Shown here one piece after another: positions 1 to 10,389 of a stretch of 64,000 nt of DNA. The stretch lies in assembly GCA_963838805.1 (NCBI GenBank), contig CAWISK010000010.1, positions 186,001 through 250,000 on the forward strand. The letters are read 5' to 3'. The notes beneath the pieces were generated by a model. The model made no database searches. It was not told the DNA's origin and saw nothing but the letters and a program-made list of their open reading frames with translations. Each line of letters starts with the position of its first letter. The first letter of the stretch is position 1. Both the position numbers and the translations under genes were made by a program. This DNA comes from CAVRQM01 sp963838805 (lineage in GTDB: Bacteria > Pseudomonadota > Alphaproteobacteria > Acetobacterales > Acetobacteraceae).

Positions 1-1
1 G

Positions 2-1618
2 CTCACCGGCCGCATCCTGCACGCCGAGCCGCCGCCCGACCTCGCCGCCTCCCCCTCGGGGGGCATCGATCCGCGGCTCGGCAAGACGCGCGTGACACTG
101 CTGAGCGATGCCGGGCTCCAGCAATTCCTGCTGGAGGACGTGGCTTCGGTGCAGGTGGCCGACCCGGTCCTGCGCGAGAAATTGACGACGGCACTGGCCG
201 CCCTGCGCGGCAGTGCCGCAACCGAGCAGCGGCATTTGAGCGTGCGCGTGGCCGGCAGCGGAACCCGCATCGTGCATCTGGGCATGGTGGTCGCGGCTCC
301 CGTCTGGAAGGCGTCGTACCGCCTCGTCCTGCCGCCCGAAGAAGCGGCCGCGGGCGCGGTGACAACGGCCCGGTTGCAGGGCTGGGCGGTGCTGGAGAAT
401 GCCGGGCTGCAGGACTGGACGGGCGTGGACCTGACCCTGCAATCGGGCAATCCGGTGGCGTTCCGGCAGGCGATCTACGACACCTACTACGTGGAACGGC
501 CGGAGGCGCCGGTCGATGTGCTGGAGCATCTGGCGCCGCCAGCCGATCTCCGCGCCCAGGCAATGGCCGCACCCCCGGCCGCGGCGCCGATGATGCAAAG
601 GGCAGCGCCCGCCTTCATGGCGGCAGCCCCGGCGCCGCTGGCACCTCCGTCGGCCGCGGTGCGGACCAGCGACAACGGGGTGGAAACCTCCTTCACGCTG
701 GCGCGCCCGCTGAGCCTCGCCGCCGGGCACAGCGCGTCGGTGCCGTTCCTGGACCGCAGCGTGGCGGCGAGCCGGCTCGACCTGCTGGCGCCTTCGGCCA
801 CCCATCCGCTGGCGGCGGTGCGGCTGGTCAACGACACCGGGACCGCACTGCCGCCCGGTCTCGTCACTACCTATGACACGGGCGGGTTCACCGGCAATGC
901 GCGGCTGGGGCCGCTGCCGGCCGGCGAGACCCGGCTGCTGAGCTTCGCCGAGGATCTCGCGACGACAGCCACCTGGCACAGCGCCGCCGCGACCAGCGTA
1001 GTGGGCGTCACCGCCGCGCGCGGCGTGCTGCGCATCAGCCGACGCGAGCGGACCACCACCACCGTCGACCTGCACGCGCCCGCGACCGCGCCGCGCCGCG
1101 TGCTGGTGGAGATCCCCCGCGCGCCCGGCGCCGTCCTGTCCACCGAGCCGGCGCTGCCCGTCGAGCAGACCGCGCGCGTCTGGCGCCTGGACGTGTCGCT
1201 GGCGGCAGGCGAGCAACGCCGCATCGTCGCCCATGCCGACCATCTGGTGTCGCGCAGCACCGTGCTGGGCGGTGACGCGGCGCCGATCGTGGCCGTGCTG
1301 GGCGAGCAGGGCCTGCCCGAAGCCGCGCGGACCGCGTTGCAGCATGTCGCCGACCTGGCCCGCGACGCAGCAGCGCGGGATGCCGAGCGCGACAGACTGC
1401 AAGGCCAGCGCGCCACGATCGAGCAGGACGAGACGCGGCTGCGCGCGAACCTCGCCGCGATCCCCCCGACCGACCCGTTGCACGGGCAGCTGATGCGGTC
1501 CCTGACCGCCGACGAGGACAGCCTGGGGGCGCTGGCAGCCAAGCAGCGGGCCGCCGAGGACGCGGCCAGCTTGGCACATCGGGCGCTGGCGGACGCGATC
1601 TCCGGCCTGTCGCTCTGA
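2..1618 (+). CDS. DUF4139 domain-containing protein (5' end outside window)
   Basis: The reading frame is open to the left edge, so the N-terminus is missing; an internal GTG at 92 is not the true start. The visible part resembles the DUF4139 family: a conserved block around VAAPVWKASYRLVLP, then LQGWAVLENAGLQDW, a segment on SGNPVAFRQAIYDTYYV, an Ala/Pro-rich linker near 560-650, and a C-terminal helical region rich in Glu, Arg and Ala (about 1320-1600) that is probably coiled coil. Members are envelope-associated proteins of unknown biochemical role; I assign no reaction. The stop lies 2 bases before the next ATG, so the two genes are probably co-transcribed. Confidence 0.8.
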   Translation, partial: LTGRILHAEPPPDLAASPSGGIDPRLGKTRVTLLSDAGLQQFLLEDVASVQVADPVLREKLTTALAALRGSAATEQRHLSVRVAGSGTRIVHLGMVVAAPVWKASYRLVLPPEEAAAGAVTTARLQGWAVLENAGLQDWTGVDLTLQSGNPVAFRQAIYDTYYVERPEAPVDVLEHLAPPADLRAQAMAAPPAAAPMMQRAAPAFMAAAPAPLAPPSAAVRTSDNGVETSFTLARPLSLAAGHSASVPFLDRSVAASRLDLLAPSATHPLAAVRLVNDTGTALPPGLVTTYDTGGFTGNARLGPLPAGETRLLSFAEDLATTATWHSAAATSVVGVTAARGVLRISRRERTTTTVDLHAPATAPRRVLVEIPRAPGAVLSTEPALPVEQTARVWRLDVSLAAGEQRRIVAHADHLVSRSTVLGGDAAPIVAVLGEQGLPEAARTALQHVADLARDAAARDAERDRLQGQRATIEQDETRLRANLAAIPPTDPLHGQLMRSLTADEDSLGALAAKQRAAEDAASLAHRALADAISGLSL

Positions 1619-1620
1619 CG

Positions 1621-1867
1621 ATGATGGCGGCGGACCCGCCGCTCGGCGCCGCCGAGATCGCCCATTACTTCGGGCTGATCCTGGGCCGCCCGCCCGAGAA
1701 CGAGGCGGTGATCGCCCATTACGCGGGGATGGGCCTGTCCGCACGCGCGTTCGTGCGCGTGCTCATGGACTCCGAGGAAGTGACCGAGCGCTACCGCCGC
1801 CGGGTGGCGCTCGCGGCGCTCCCCGAGATGGCGGCCGACGGACCGGCCGCCGAGCCGCAGGAACTCG
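1621..1867 (+). CDS. DUF4214-like N-terminal segment, probably fused to the following pyruvyl transferase
   Basis: An ATG 2 bases after the DUF4139 stop opens a segment of about 80 residues with the pattern YFGLILGRPPEN...VRVLMDSEEV. This resembles the short helical DUF4214/phycobilisome-linker-like repeats. The frame then runs on without family resemblance to 2580, while the pyruvyl transferase starts in the next frame at about 1862-1868. The distance from 1621 to 2932 is 1 modulo 3, as expected for one inserted base near 1861. My reading is that this is the N-terminal domain of a single protein ending at 2932. It could instead be a separate small gene that lost its stop. Confidence 0.45.
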
Positions 1868-2932
1868 GTGCGCGTGCTGCTGTTCGGCGCCTATGGCAAC
1901 GGCAATCTGGGCGATGCGGCGCAGGCCGAGGCGCTGGCCTTCCTGCTGCGGCGCCTGCTGCCGATGCGACTGAGCCTCGCCGCGTGCAGCTGGGAGCGGC
2001 GTGCGCCCTTCGCCTTTCCGGGCGGGACCAAGCTGGCCGCCGACGCCCTGCTGCGCCGCGAATCGCTGCCGCACCCCGGAAAGGGACTGGTGGTGATCGG
2101 CGGCGGCGGATTGCTGGGGGCGCCGCATTTTCCGCTGCATGCCGAGCACTGGGCGGCGTGGCTCGCCGCAAGCGGAGTGCCCTGGGCGCTGCTGGGCGTG
2201 GGCGGCTCGGCCGAGGCGCTGAGCGAGCCGGCCTGGGCGCCCGCCTATCGCATCCTGCTGGCGGGGGCGGCATTCGTCGGCGTCCGCGATGCCGCGACAC
2301 TCGCGGCCGCCCGGGCAATCAACCCACGTGCTGCGTGGTTTCCCGACCCGGTGCTGGCGCAGGCCCTGCTGGCCGGGGAAGCGTCGCCAGCGGAGAGCGA
2401 CGCGCTGCTGGCGCGGCCGGTCGAGGCGCTGCTCATTCCCCGCCACCCCAACACGGCGGCCGACGCCGCGGCCAATCGCGCCCTGCTGGAGTGGCGCGAC
2501 AGGCTCGCGAGCGCCGGACGGCGGGTGGTGGTGGTGGCCCTGGAGCGTGGGCTGGATGCCGATGCGGTGGGCAAGGGTGACGTGGTCTATGTCGATGACT
2601 GGGCGGTGCTGACCGGGTTGTGCGGGCAGGCCAGGCTGGTCGCCTCGCTGCGGCTGCACGGAGTCATTGCCGGCCTTGCCGCGGGCTGCGTGGTGCATGG
2701 GCTGGTGCAGCCGAAGATCGGCGATCTGATGGGCTCGCTCGGAGTGGGCGCGTGGTTCACGCCGCACCCGTTGCCCGTGCCGGAACCCGACGCCTCCCCC
2801 GCCGCGGTCGCTGCGTTCCGCGCGGCGCTGGTTCCCGGACTGGACCGGATGCGCGCGCAGCTTGCGGCCGCCATGCCGGGGGCCGGCCGGGCGTTGGCGG
2901 CGGCACTGGCCGGGCTGCCGGCGAGCCCGTAA
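1868..2932 (+). CDS. polysaccharide pyruvyl transferase family protein
   Basis: About 354 residues from a GTG; the protein probably continues upstream in another frame (see the preceding entry). The N-terminus reads LFGAYGNGNLGDAAQAEAL, the GNxGD start typical of this family. It is followed by VVIGGGGLLGAP and, near the C-terminus, DDWAVLTGLCGQARLVASLRLHGVIAGLA, matching the family SxRxHG motif. Characterised members add ketal-linked pyruvate to sugars of extracellular polysaccharides (for example CsaB). The neighbouring sulfotransferase at 2979 fits surface glycan decoration, but no glycosyltransferase is in view and the acceptor is unknown. Confidence 0.75.
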   Translation: MRVLLFGAYGNGNLGDAAQAEALAFLLRRLLPMRLSLAACSWERRAPFAFPGGTKLAADALLRRESLPHPGKGLVVIGGGGLLGAPHFPLHAEHWAAWLAASGVPWALLGVGGSAEALSEPAWAPAYRILLAGAAFVGVRDAATLAAARAINPRAAWFPDPVLAQALLAGEASPAESDALLARPVEALLIPRHPNTAADAAANRALLEWRDRLASAGRRVVVVALERGLDADAVGKGDVVYVDDWAVLTGLCGQARLVASLRLHGVIAGLAAGCVVHGLVQPKIGDLMGSLGVGAWFTPHPLPVPEPDASPAAVAAFRAALVPGLDRMRAQLAAAMPGAGRALAAALAGLPASP

Positions 2933-2978
2933 ACAATAGTGCCGCCCACGCTGAACATCGGCCAGGAATGACCACCCC

Positions 2979-4349
2979 ATGACGCAACCAAGCCAGCCGG
3001 TCCAGCACCTGGTTGCCAAGGTCCGCCGCCTCGACATGATGCCGGACGACACCGACCGGGCGCGGGCCTGGGCCACAATCCGGCCGTTCCCGCCTGGCCT
3101 CTCGCCGATCTTCATGGGATCGGTATGGTTCTGGCACGATGGGCGTCCCGACCCGCGCATGCCCAGCCTGCACCTGCTGCCCATCGAACGCGACAGCGAT
3201 GGCTACCCGCTGCGATACATCAACCTTTTCCATGACATCAATCTCGGCGGCGTCTCCCTGCTCGACACGCGGCAGGGCTGGCGGCGGCTCGATTTCCTGT
3301 TCTCCCTGCCCGACGACCAGAGGCCGGTGCATGTGCGCGCATTGGTCCAGCATCCGCAGGATGGGCGCGTTGTTGCGAACGACGCCGGCCAGCTCGCCGC
3401 CATTGACGGGGTCTGGAAGTTCGATGCGAGTGTTGCGGGCCGGCCGCCGGTCGAGCTATCCGCGCCGCCGCCGCTGCGCGCCTGCTTCATCGGCGGTGCG
3501 CCGAAATCGGGCACGACATGGATGCAGATGCTGCTGAACCAGCACGACTCCGTGTTCGCCACCGGCGAGGGCGCGCTGCTTCGCCACGCCAGCATGCGGC
3601 CCTACCGATCCGCCAACTGGTGGTTCCCGCCGAACACCTCGCAGGCGGCGTTGAACCATTTCGCCAATCATGCCGTGCTGATACGCGTGCTCAACCTGTA
3701 CCGCGACTTTACCGGATGCGGCTGGATCGCCGACAAATCGCCCGGCAACGCGCGCATCTACCGGCTGATCCTCTCCTACATCCCGGGCGCGCGATTGGTT
3801 CATTGCGTGCGTCATCCGCTGGATGTGGTGGTCTCCCGCTTGCACCATGAGGCCAGCATCGTGGGCGGCGGCAGCGTCAGTTCCGAAATGGCCGAGCACG
3901 CCGAAGCCGTGAGGCGGCTGCCGGAATTGCTGGGGCGCGACGGTGCGCTCGTGCTGGATGGCTCGACCTGGGCAATGGTCGCGCGCATCCTGGACGAATA
4001 TGCCGAGGTGCAGGCGGAGGCGCTGGAGACAGTGCGCGCACGGCCGGGGCGCCTGCTGGTCGTGCGCTACGAGGACATGCTGCGCGACGCGGAGGCCTGT
4101 GCCATGCGCGTGTTCGCCCATCTCGGCGTGCCGACCACGCCGGAACAGGCGGCGCAATGCGTGCGCAATGCGAGCTTCGGCAATCTGCGCGAGAAGCGCG
4201 AGGGACGCCCGCACTCGTTCTTCCGCTCCGGCACCAAGGGCCAGTACGAGCGGCTGTTCTCGGCGGCCGACCAATCCCGTGCCATGACGCATCTGCGCGA
4301 GCGGTTGCCGCAATTCGCCGAGCTGGGATACGAACTCCAACCGGCGTGA
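2979..4349 (+). CDS. sulfotransferase family protein
   Basis: 456 residues from ATG 2979. The PAPS 5'-phosphosulfate loop is visible near residues 168-181 as IGGAPKSGTTWMQ. The 3'-phosphate site is near 268-287 as PGARLVHCVRHPLDVVVSR. The C-terminal segment around RYEDMLRDAEACAMRVFAHLGV is typical of sulfotransferase folds. About 165 residues before the PAPS loop match no domain I recognise; they contain aromatic-rich beta-like sequence and may bind acceptor. The expected reaction is transfer of sulfate from PAPS to a hydroxyl or amine of a glycan or small molecule. It follows the pyruvyl transferase by 46 bases on the same strand, which suggests a shared role in modifying a surface polymer. 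Confidence 0.8.
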   Translation: MTQPSQPVQHLVAKVRRLDMMPDDTDRARAWATIRPFPPGLSPIFMGSVWFWHDGRPDPRMPSLHLLPIERDSDGYPLRYINLFHDINLGGVSLLDTRQGWRRLDFLFSLPDDQRPVHVRALVQHPQDGRVVANDAGQLAAIDGVWKFDASVAGRPPVELSAPPPLRACFIGGAPKSGTTWMQMLLNQHDSVFATGEGALLRHASMRPYRSANWWFPPNTSQAALNHFANHAVLIRVLNLYRDFTGCGWIADKSPGNARIYRLILSYIPGARLVHCVRHPLDVVVSRLHHEASIVGGGSVSSEMAEHAEAVRRLPELLGRDGALVLDGSTWAMVARILDEYAEVQAEALETVRARPGRLLVVRYEDMLRDAEACAMRVFAHLGVPTTPEQAAQCVRNASFGNLREKREGRPHSFFRSGTKGQYERLFSAADQSRAMTHLRERLPQFAELGYELQPA

Positions 4350-4404
4350 TCGCCGTTTGGCCGGCCTCTGAACGACCCTGCGATCGCGATGCTGCTCCGC
4401 CTCG

Positions 4405-4977
4405 TCACGCTGCCTTCGAGGAGGAGCGGTCCTTGCGCGCATGGCGGAACGCTTCTGCTCCCTGCTCGAGCAGCTTTTGCGCCTTTTTTGGTCCGGACCG
4501 GTCGAGCGGCTCGAACTCCTTTCCATGCAGTTCGTTGTAGTTTCGGAAGAACGCCTCGATCTCGTCGAGCAAATGCGGGCGCAGGTCGTCCAGGTGCTGC
4601 ACATGCGCATGGGTATGCGCATGAGTCGCGACCGCGAGCAGGCGATCGTTCCGTATCCAATCCCCGCCCTTCTCGCGCTGGCGCGCCTCGATCACCCCGA
4701 TCAGGCGAAGGCTCAGCACGCAGCCGACAGGTACCGGGGCATCCATGAACACAAGTACGTCGAGCGGGTCGCCGTCTTCGCCCAGCGTGGAGGGAATGAA
4801 GCCGAAATCGTACGGGAACGAACTCCCCTCGGGCATGACGCCAGCCAGCCGGAAGGCGTCGCACGTCTCGTCGTAGTCGTATTTGTTGGGACTCCCCTTG
4901 GGCGTCTCGATGACCGCGACGACGTCGCCGGTCCGCTCATCCCGCGCCGGGAGACACGACAATACGGTACGTTCCAA
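4405..4977 (-). CDS. ppa: inorganic pyrophosphatase
   Basis: 190 residues. Family I soluble pyrophosphatase hydrolyses PPi to two phosphates in the cytoplasm and pulls biosynthetic reactions forward. The metal-binding signature is seen as EDGDPLDVLVFMD, preceded by KYDYDE and FPYDFGFIPST. The C-terminal half carries a His-rich stretch (VATHAHTHAHVQHLDDL) and HGKEF, as in longer alphaproteobacterial and plant-like versions. It is convergent with the sulfotransferase gene (55 bases apart) and is transcribed alone, away from gnd. Confidence 0.93.
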   Translation of the reverse strand: MERTVLSCLPARDERTGDVVAVIETPKGSPNKYDYDETCDAFRLAGVMPEGSSFPYDFGFIPSTLGEDGDPLDVLVFMDAPVPVGCVLSLRLIGVIEARQREKGGDWIRNDRLLAVATHAHTHAHVQHLDDLRPHLLDEIEAFFRNYNELHGKEFEPLDRSGPKKAQKLLEQGAEAFRHARKDRSSSKAA

Positions 4978-5315
4978 TCAGAGCCTCCGTTCGGACGCGA
5001 TCGCAGGACGGAGCAGGGGGCCCCGGAGTCGGATCGTGCATCCACGCCGTAAAGCGCCGCGGCACGGAAAGTTGCGTGGCCGCGGCGGAACCCGCCCGTC
5101 GCTGGAACGAGCAGGCCTGGCTCCGAGCCGGGCACGGTTCGTCCTCGCGGACCGGGTCCATCCGCCGATAGCTCGTCGGGCCTTGATCTGACGTCGCAAG
5201 ACCACTTTACTTCCGGGGCGGTAAACAGCCGCCTCAGAAACCGCCAGAATCATCGAAAGATGCGCGGTGCGGGCATCGACGGCGGAGAAGGCTCGGCATT
5301 TTCGGGGACAGAATC
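4978..5315. other. 338-base intergenic region between ppa and gnd
   Basis: No convincing gene. Open frames on both strands lack family resemblance or a sensible ribosome site. The divergent ppa and gnd promoters must lie here. I see no tRNA-like cloverleaf and no strong terminator. Confidence 0.5.
5183..5211 (+). promoter_or_regulatory. candidate sigma-70-like promoter for gnd
   Basis: TTGATC at 5183-5188 and TTTACT at 5206-5211 are separated by 17 bases, about 105 bases upstream of the gnd ATG. The match is only moderate and was found by eye, so this is a weak prediction. Confidence 0.25.
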
Positions 5316-6755
5316 ATGCCAGGGGAATGTCAGATCGGGGTCACCGGACTCGCGACGATGGGTGCCAACCTTGCCCGCAACGCGGCGCGAAAGGGCTTTC
5401 GGGTCGCCGTTCACAATCGGCATGCGGAACGCGCGGATGCGCTCGTGCGCGACTACGGCCATGAGGGAACGCTGCGGGCAAGCCACGGCATCGCCGATTT
5501 CGTGGCGTTGCTGGCGCGCCCGCGCGCCGTCATCGTGATGGTGAAGGCGGGCGACGCGGTGGATCAGGTGATCGAGGAACTGTCACCGCATCTGGAGCCC
5601 GGCGACATCCTGATCGACGGCGGGAACTCGTTGTTCTCCGACACAAAGCGTCGGGAAAACGCCGCCTCGCAAAAGGGCCTGCGCTTCATCGGCATGGGCG
5701 TGTCCGGCGGCGAGGAGGGTGCGCTGGAAGGGCCCAGCATGATGCCGGGCGGCGACCACGGCGCCTACGACCATCTGGCACCGATGCTCACCCGCATGGC
5801 GGCGCAGGTCGATGGTTCGCCCTGCTGCACCTATATCGGACCCGACGGCGCCGGGCACTACGTCAAGATGGTCCATAACGGCATCGAATATGCCGACATG
5901 CAGCTCATCGCCGAGGCGTACGACCTGCTGCGGACCGTCTATGGCCTCGACGCTGGCCGGATCGCGGAGATCTTCGAGGAGTGGAAGCGCGGCGATCTCG
6001 ACAGCTATCTGATCGAGATCACCGCCGCGGTGCTGCGCAAGCAGGATCCATCGACCGGCGGCGCGCTGGTGGACAGCATTCTCGACGAGGCCGAACAGAA
6101 GGGCACCGGCCGCTGGACGGTGCATTCCGCACTCGATCTCGGCGCGCCGATCACGGCGATCACCGAGGCCGTGTTCGCGCGCGTGCTGTCCGGCAACCGC
6201 GCGCAGCGCGAACAGGCGGAGGCGCTGCTTCGCGGCCCCGCGACGCGACCAGCAGCCGCCGACACGGCGACGCTCGACATGATCCGCGACGCTCTCTATG
6301 CGTCGAAGATCGTCGCTTATGCGCAGGGCTTCGAGCTGATGACGCGCGCGGCGGCCGAATATGGCTGGAAGCTGGATCTCGCGGCGATCGCGTCGATCTG
6401 GCGTGGCGGCTGCATCATCCGGGCCAGGTTCCTCGACCGCATCCGCGACGCCTATGCCGCCGGCGGCGGCGCTTCCAACCTGTTGCTGACACCGTATTGC
6501 CGCGACGCCGTGGCGCGCTGCGAGCCGGCATGGCGCCGGGTCGTCGCGACTGCGATCGAGCACGGTGTTCCGGTGCCGGCCTTCGCGTCGTCGCTCTGCT
6601 ATTACGACGGGCTGCGCCGGGCGCACGGTCCGGCCAATCTGATCCAGGGATTGCGCGACTATTTTGGCGCGCACACCTATCGGCGGATCGACAAGCCGGG
6701 GAGCTTTCATGTCCGCTGGTCGCAGGATGGAGCGGAGGTGTCCGCAGGACACTGA
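5316..6755 (+). CDS. gnd: 6-phosphogluconate dehydrogenase (NADP+, decarboxylating)
   Basis: 479 residues, full length for the long (GndA-type) family. It oxidises and decarboxylates 6-phosphogluconate to ribulose 5-phosphate in the oxidative pentose phosphate pathway. The N-terminal dinucleotide fold reads GVTGLATMGANLARN. The substrate signature DGGNSLFSDTKRR lies near residue 100, MGVSGGEEGALEGPSMMPGG near 125-145, and the catalytic GHYVKMVHNGIEY near 180-193. The C-terminal sugar-phosphate tail (SFHVRWS) is present. No zwf or pgl lies nearby. The frame is intact. Confidence 0.95.
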   Translation: MPGECQIGVTGLATMGANLARNAARKGFRVAVHNRHAERADALVRDYGHEGTLRASHGIADFVALLARPRAVIVMVKAGDAVDQVIEELSPHLEPGDILIDGGNSLFSDTKRRENAASQKGLRFIGMGVSGGEEGALEGPSMMPGGDHGAYDHLAPMLTRMAAQVDGSPCCTYIGPDGAGHYVKMVHNGIEYADMQLIAEAYDLLRTVYGLDAGRIAEIFEEWKRGDLDSYLIEITAAVLRKQDPSTGGALVDSILDEAEQKGTGRWTVHSALDLGAPITAITEAVFARVLSGNRAQREQAEALLRGPATRPAAADTATLDMIRDALYASKIVAYAQGFELMTRAAAEYGWKLDLAAIASIWRGGCIIRARFLDRIRDAYAAGGGASNLLLTPYCRDAVARCEPAWRRVVATAIEHGVPVPAFASSLCYYDGLRRAHGPANLIQGLRDYFGAHTYRRIDKPGSFHVRWSQDGAEVSAGH

Positions 6756-6815
6756 GCCCATCTCCTTACCTCGCAGGTCATGGCATTCGTGCCGCCGCCG
6801 TCCTAGCATCGCGTC

Positions 6816-7625
6816 ATGGCAGCCACGATCCTCTCGGTCGGCGCGCATGTGCGCGAATGGCGGCAACGGCGCCGTCTCAGCCAGCTCGAACTGGCGCTCG
6901 ACGCCGAAATCTCTGCGCGGCACCTGAGCTTCATCGAGACCGGAAGGGCGGCGCCGAGCCGGGAGATGCTGCTGCGCCTCGCGGAACGGCTGGACGTGCC
7001 GCTGCGCGAGCGCGACGTGCTGCTGCTGGCGGCGGGCTACGCGCCGCGCTTCGCCGGCCGATCGCTGGACGACCCCGCGCTGCGCCCGGCCCGCGCCGCG
7101 ATCGAGGCGCTGCTGAGGGCGCACGAGCCCTATCCCGCACTCGCCATCGACCGCCACTGGACGCTCGTCACCGCGAATCGCGCCGTGGCACCGCTGCTCG
7201 ACGGCATCGCCGCCCGGCTGCTGGAGCCGCCGGTCAACGTGCTGCGCCTCAGCCTGCATCCGGAGGGGCTGGGACCGCGCATCGAGAACTTCACCGAGTG
7301 GCAGGAGCATTTGCTGTTCCGCTTGCGCCGCCAACTGGCCGAGACGGCGGACCCGAAGATCGGCGAGCTGATTCGCGAACTCTCCGGCTATGCCCCGGGA
7401 ACGCCGCAGACGGACGAGGCGCATGACCCGGCATCCATCGCCGTGCCGCTGCGCCTCGCGACACGGCTCGGGCCGGTCTCGCTGCTCAGTGCCACGATGA
7501 TGTTCGGCACGCCGCTTGACGCCACATTGTCGGAAATCGCCATCGAGACCTTGCTGCCGGCCGATGCGGCGAGCGCCGATGTGCTGCAGCGGCTGATGCC
7601 GGAAGCCGAGACCCCGCCAGCCTGA
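6816..7625 (+). CDS. XRE-family regulator with MmyB-like ligand-binding domain
   Basis: 269 residues. Residues about 10-65 form a helix-turn-helix (REWRQRRRLSQLELALDAEISARHLSFIETG, HTH_3/HTH_31 type). The rest (about 90-260: PYPALAIDRHWTLVTANRAV... LLFRLRRQLAETADPKIGELI) matches the PAS-like MmyB ligand-binding domain. Proteins of this family are usually local repressors or activators next to short-chain dehydrogenases or oxidoreductases. Here it sits 60 bases after gnd on the same strand and converges with yejF 7 bases away, so the target cannot be read from context. Confidence 0.85.
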   Translation: MAATILSVGAHVREWRQRRRLSQLELALDAEISARHLSFIETGRAAPSREMLLRLAERLDVPLRERDVLLLAAGYAPRFAGRSLDDPALRPARAAIEALLRAHEPYPALAIDRHWTLVTANRAVAPLLDGIAARLLEPPVNVLRLSLHPEGLGPRIENFTEWQEHLLFRLRRQLAETADPKIGELIRELSGYAPGTPQTDEAHDPASIAVPLRLATRLGPVSLLSATMMFGTPLDATLSEIAIETLLPADAASADVLQRLMPEAETPPA

Positions 7626-7632
7626 CGCATCG

Positions 7633-9250
<1,618 letters not shown>

Positions 9251-9321
9251 CGCGAGCCGTCCTTGCGGCGTGGCGATCAGGCCCCGGCACCATGCGGCGG
9301 GCATGGATCGCATCGCCTCGA

Positions 9322-10389
9322 TCATCGCAAGGTCTGGCGGGGATCGAAGGCGTCGCGCACCGCCTCGCCGATGAAGATCAGCAGCACCAGCAGCGTGCCG
9401 AGCACGAAGAACGCGGTCAGGCCCAGCCACGGCGCCTGGAGATTGTCCTTCGCCTGATTGATCAGCTCGCCCAGCGAGGGCGAGCCGGGCGGCAGGCCGA
9501 AGCCCAGGAAGTCGAGGCTGGCCAGCACCGTCACCGACCCGGACAGCGTGAACGGCAGGAAGGTCAGCGTGGCAACCATCGCGTTCGGCAGGATGTGGCG
9601 CCACATGATCGCGATGTCGGAGACGCCGAGAGCGCGAGCGGCGCGCACGTAGTCGAAGTTGCGCGCCCGCAGGAACTCCGCGCGGACCAGGCCGGTGAGC
9701 GCCATCCAACTGAACAGCAGAAGAAAGACCAGCAGCACCCAGAAACTCGGCGTGATGACGCTGGCCAGGATGATGAGCATGTACAAGGTCGGCATCCCCG
9801 ACCAGATCTCGATGAAACGCTGGAAGATCAGGTCGGTGAGGCCGCCATAGAAGCCCTGCACCGCACCCGCCGCGACGCCGACCGCCGAGGAGATGGCGGT
9901 CAGCGCGAAGCCGAACAGCACCGAGATGCGGACGCCGTAGATCACGCGCGCCAGCACATCGCGCGCCTGATCGTCGGTGCCGAGCGGATTGCGCCAGGTC
10001 GGCGGCGACGGCGCCGGATGCGTCAGGTTCTTGACGACGCTGTGATCGCTGAACGGCACCGCCGGCCAGATCATCCAACCATGAGCGTTGATCGCCTGGA
10101 CCAGTGCCGGATCGCTATAGTCGGTTTCGATCGGCAGGAAGTCGGGACCAAACGTGTCCTGTCCATAATCGTGCAGCACCGGGAAATACCAGTGTCCCTC
10201 GAAGCGGATCATCAGCGGGCGGTCGTTGGCGACGAACTCGGCGAACAGCGTCACCACGAAGATCACGGCGAAGATGCGCAGCGACCACAGGCCGCGCCGA
10301 TGCGCGCGGAAGATGGCGAGGCGGCGGCGGGTGAGGGGAGAGAGCTGCATCTGGTCAGCGCAGGGCGGGTCCTGGGGAGGGTGAATCAC
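9322..10389 (-). CDS. yejE: peptide ABC transporter permease (YejE-type)
   Basis: 355 residues, an inner-membrane permease of the oligopeptide/microcin C family. About six hydrophobic segments are visible, with the long periplasmic insertion typical of YejE between the first and second (EGHWYFPVLHDYGQDTFGPD). The EAA loop is near YVRAARALGVSDIAIMWRHILPNA. The GTG at 10389 overlaps the yejB stop by 4 bases (GTGA) and is my preferred start; ATG 10350 (MQLSPLTRRR) is the alternative. Confidence 0.9.
   Translation of the reverse strand: MIHPPQDPPCADQMQLSPLTRRRLAIFRAHRRGLWSLRIFAVIFVVTLFAEFVANDRPLMIRFEGHWYFPVLHDYGQDTFGPDFLPIETDYSDPALVQAINAHGWMIWPAVPFSDHSVVKNLTHPAPSPPTWRNPLGTDDQARDVLARVIYGVRISVLFGFALTAISSAVGVAAGAVQGFYGGLTDLIFQRFIEIWSGMPTLYMLIILASVITPSFWVLLVFLLLFSWMALTGLVRAEFLRARNFDYVRAARALGVSDIAIMWRHILPNAMVATLTFLPFTLSGSVTVLASLDFLGFGLPPGSPSLGELINQAKDNLQAPWLGLTAFFVLGTLLVLLIFIGEAVRDAFDPRQTLR

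Noticed and set aside
4978..5253. Small minus-strand frame of 91 codons between ppa and gnd
   Set aside because: No ribosome site, very basic composition and no family resemblance.
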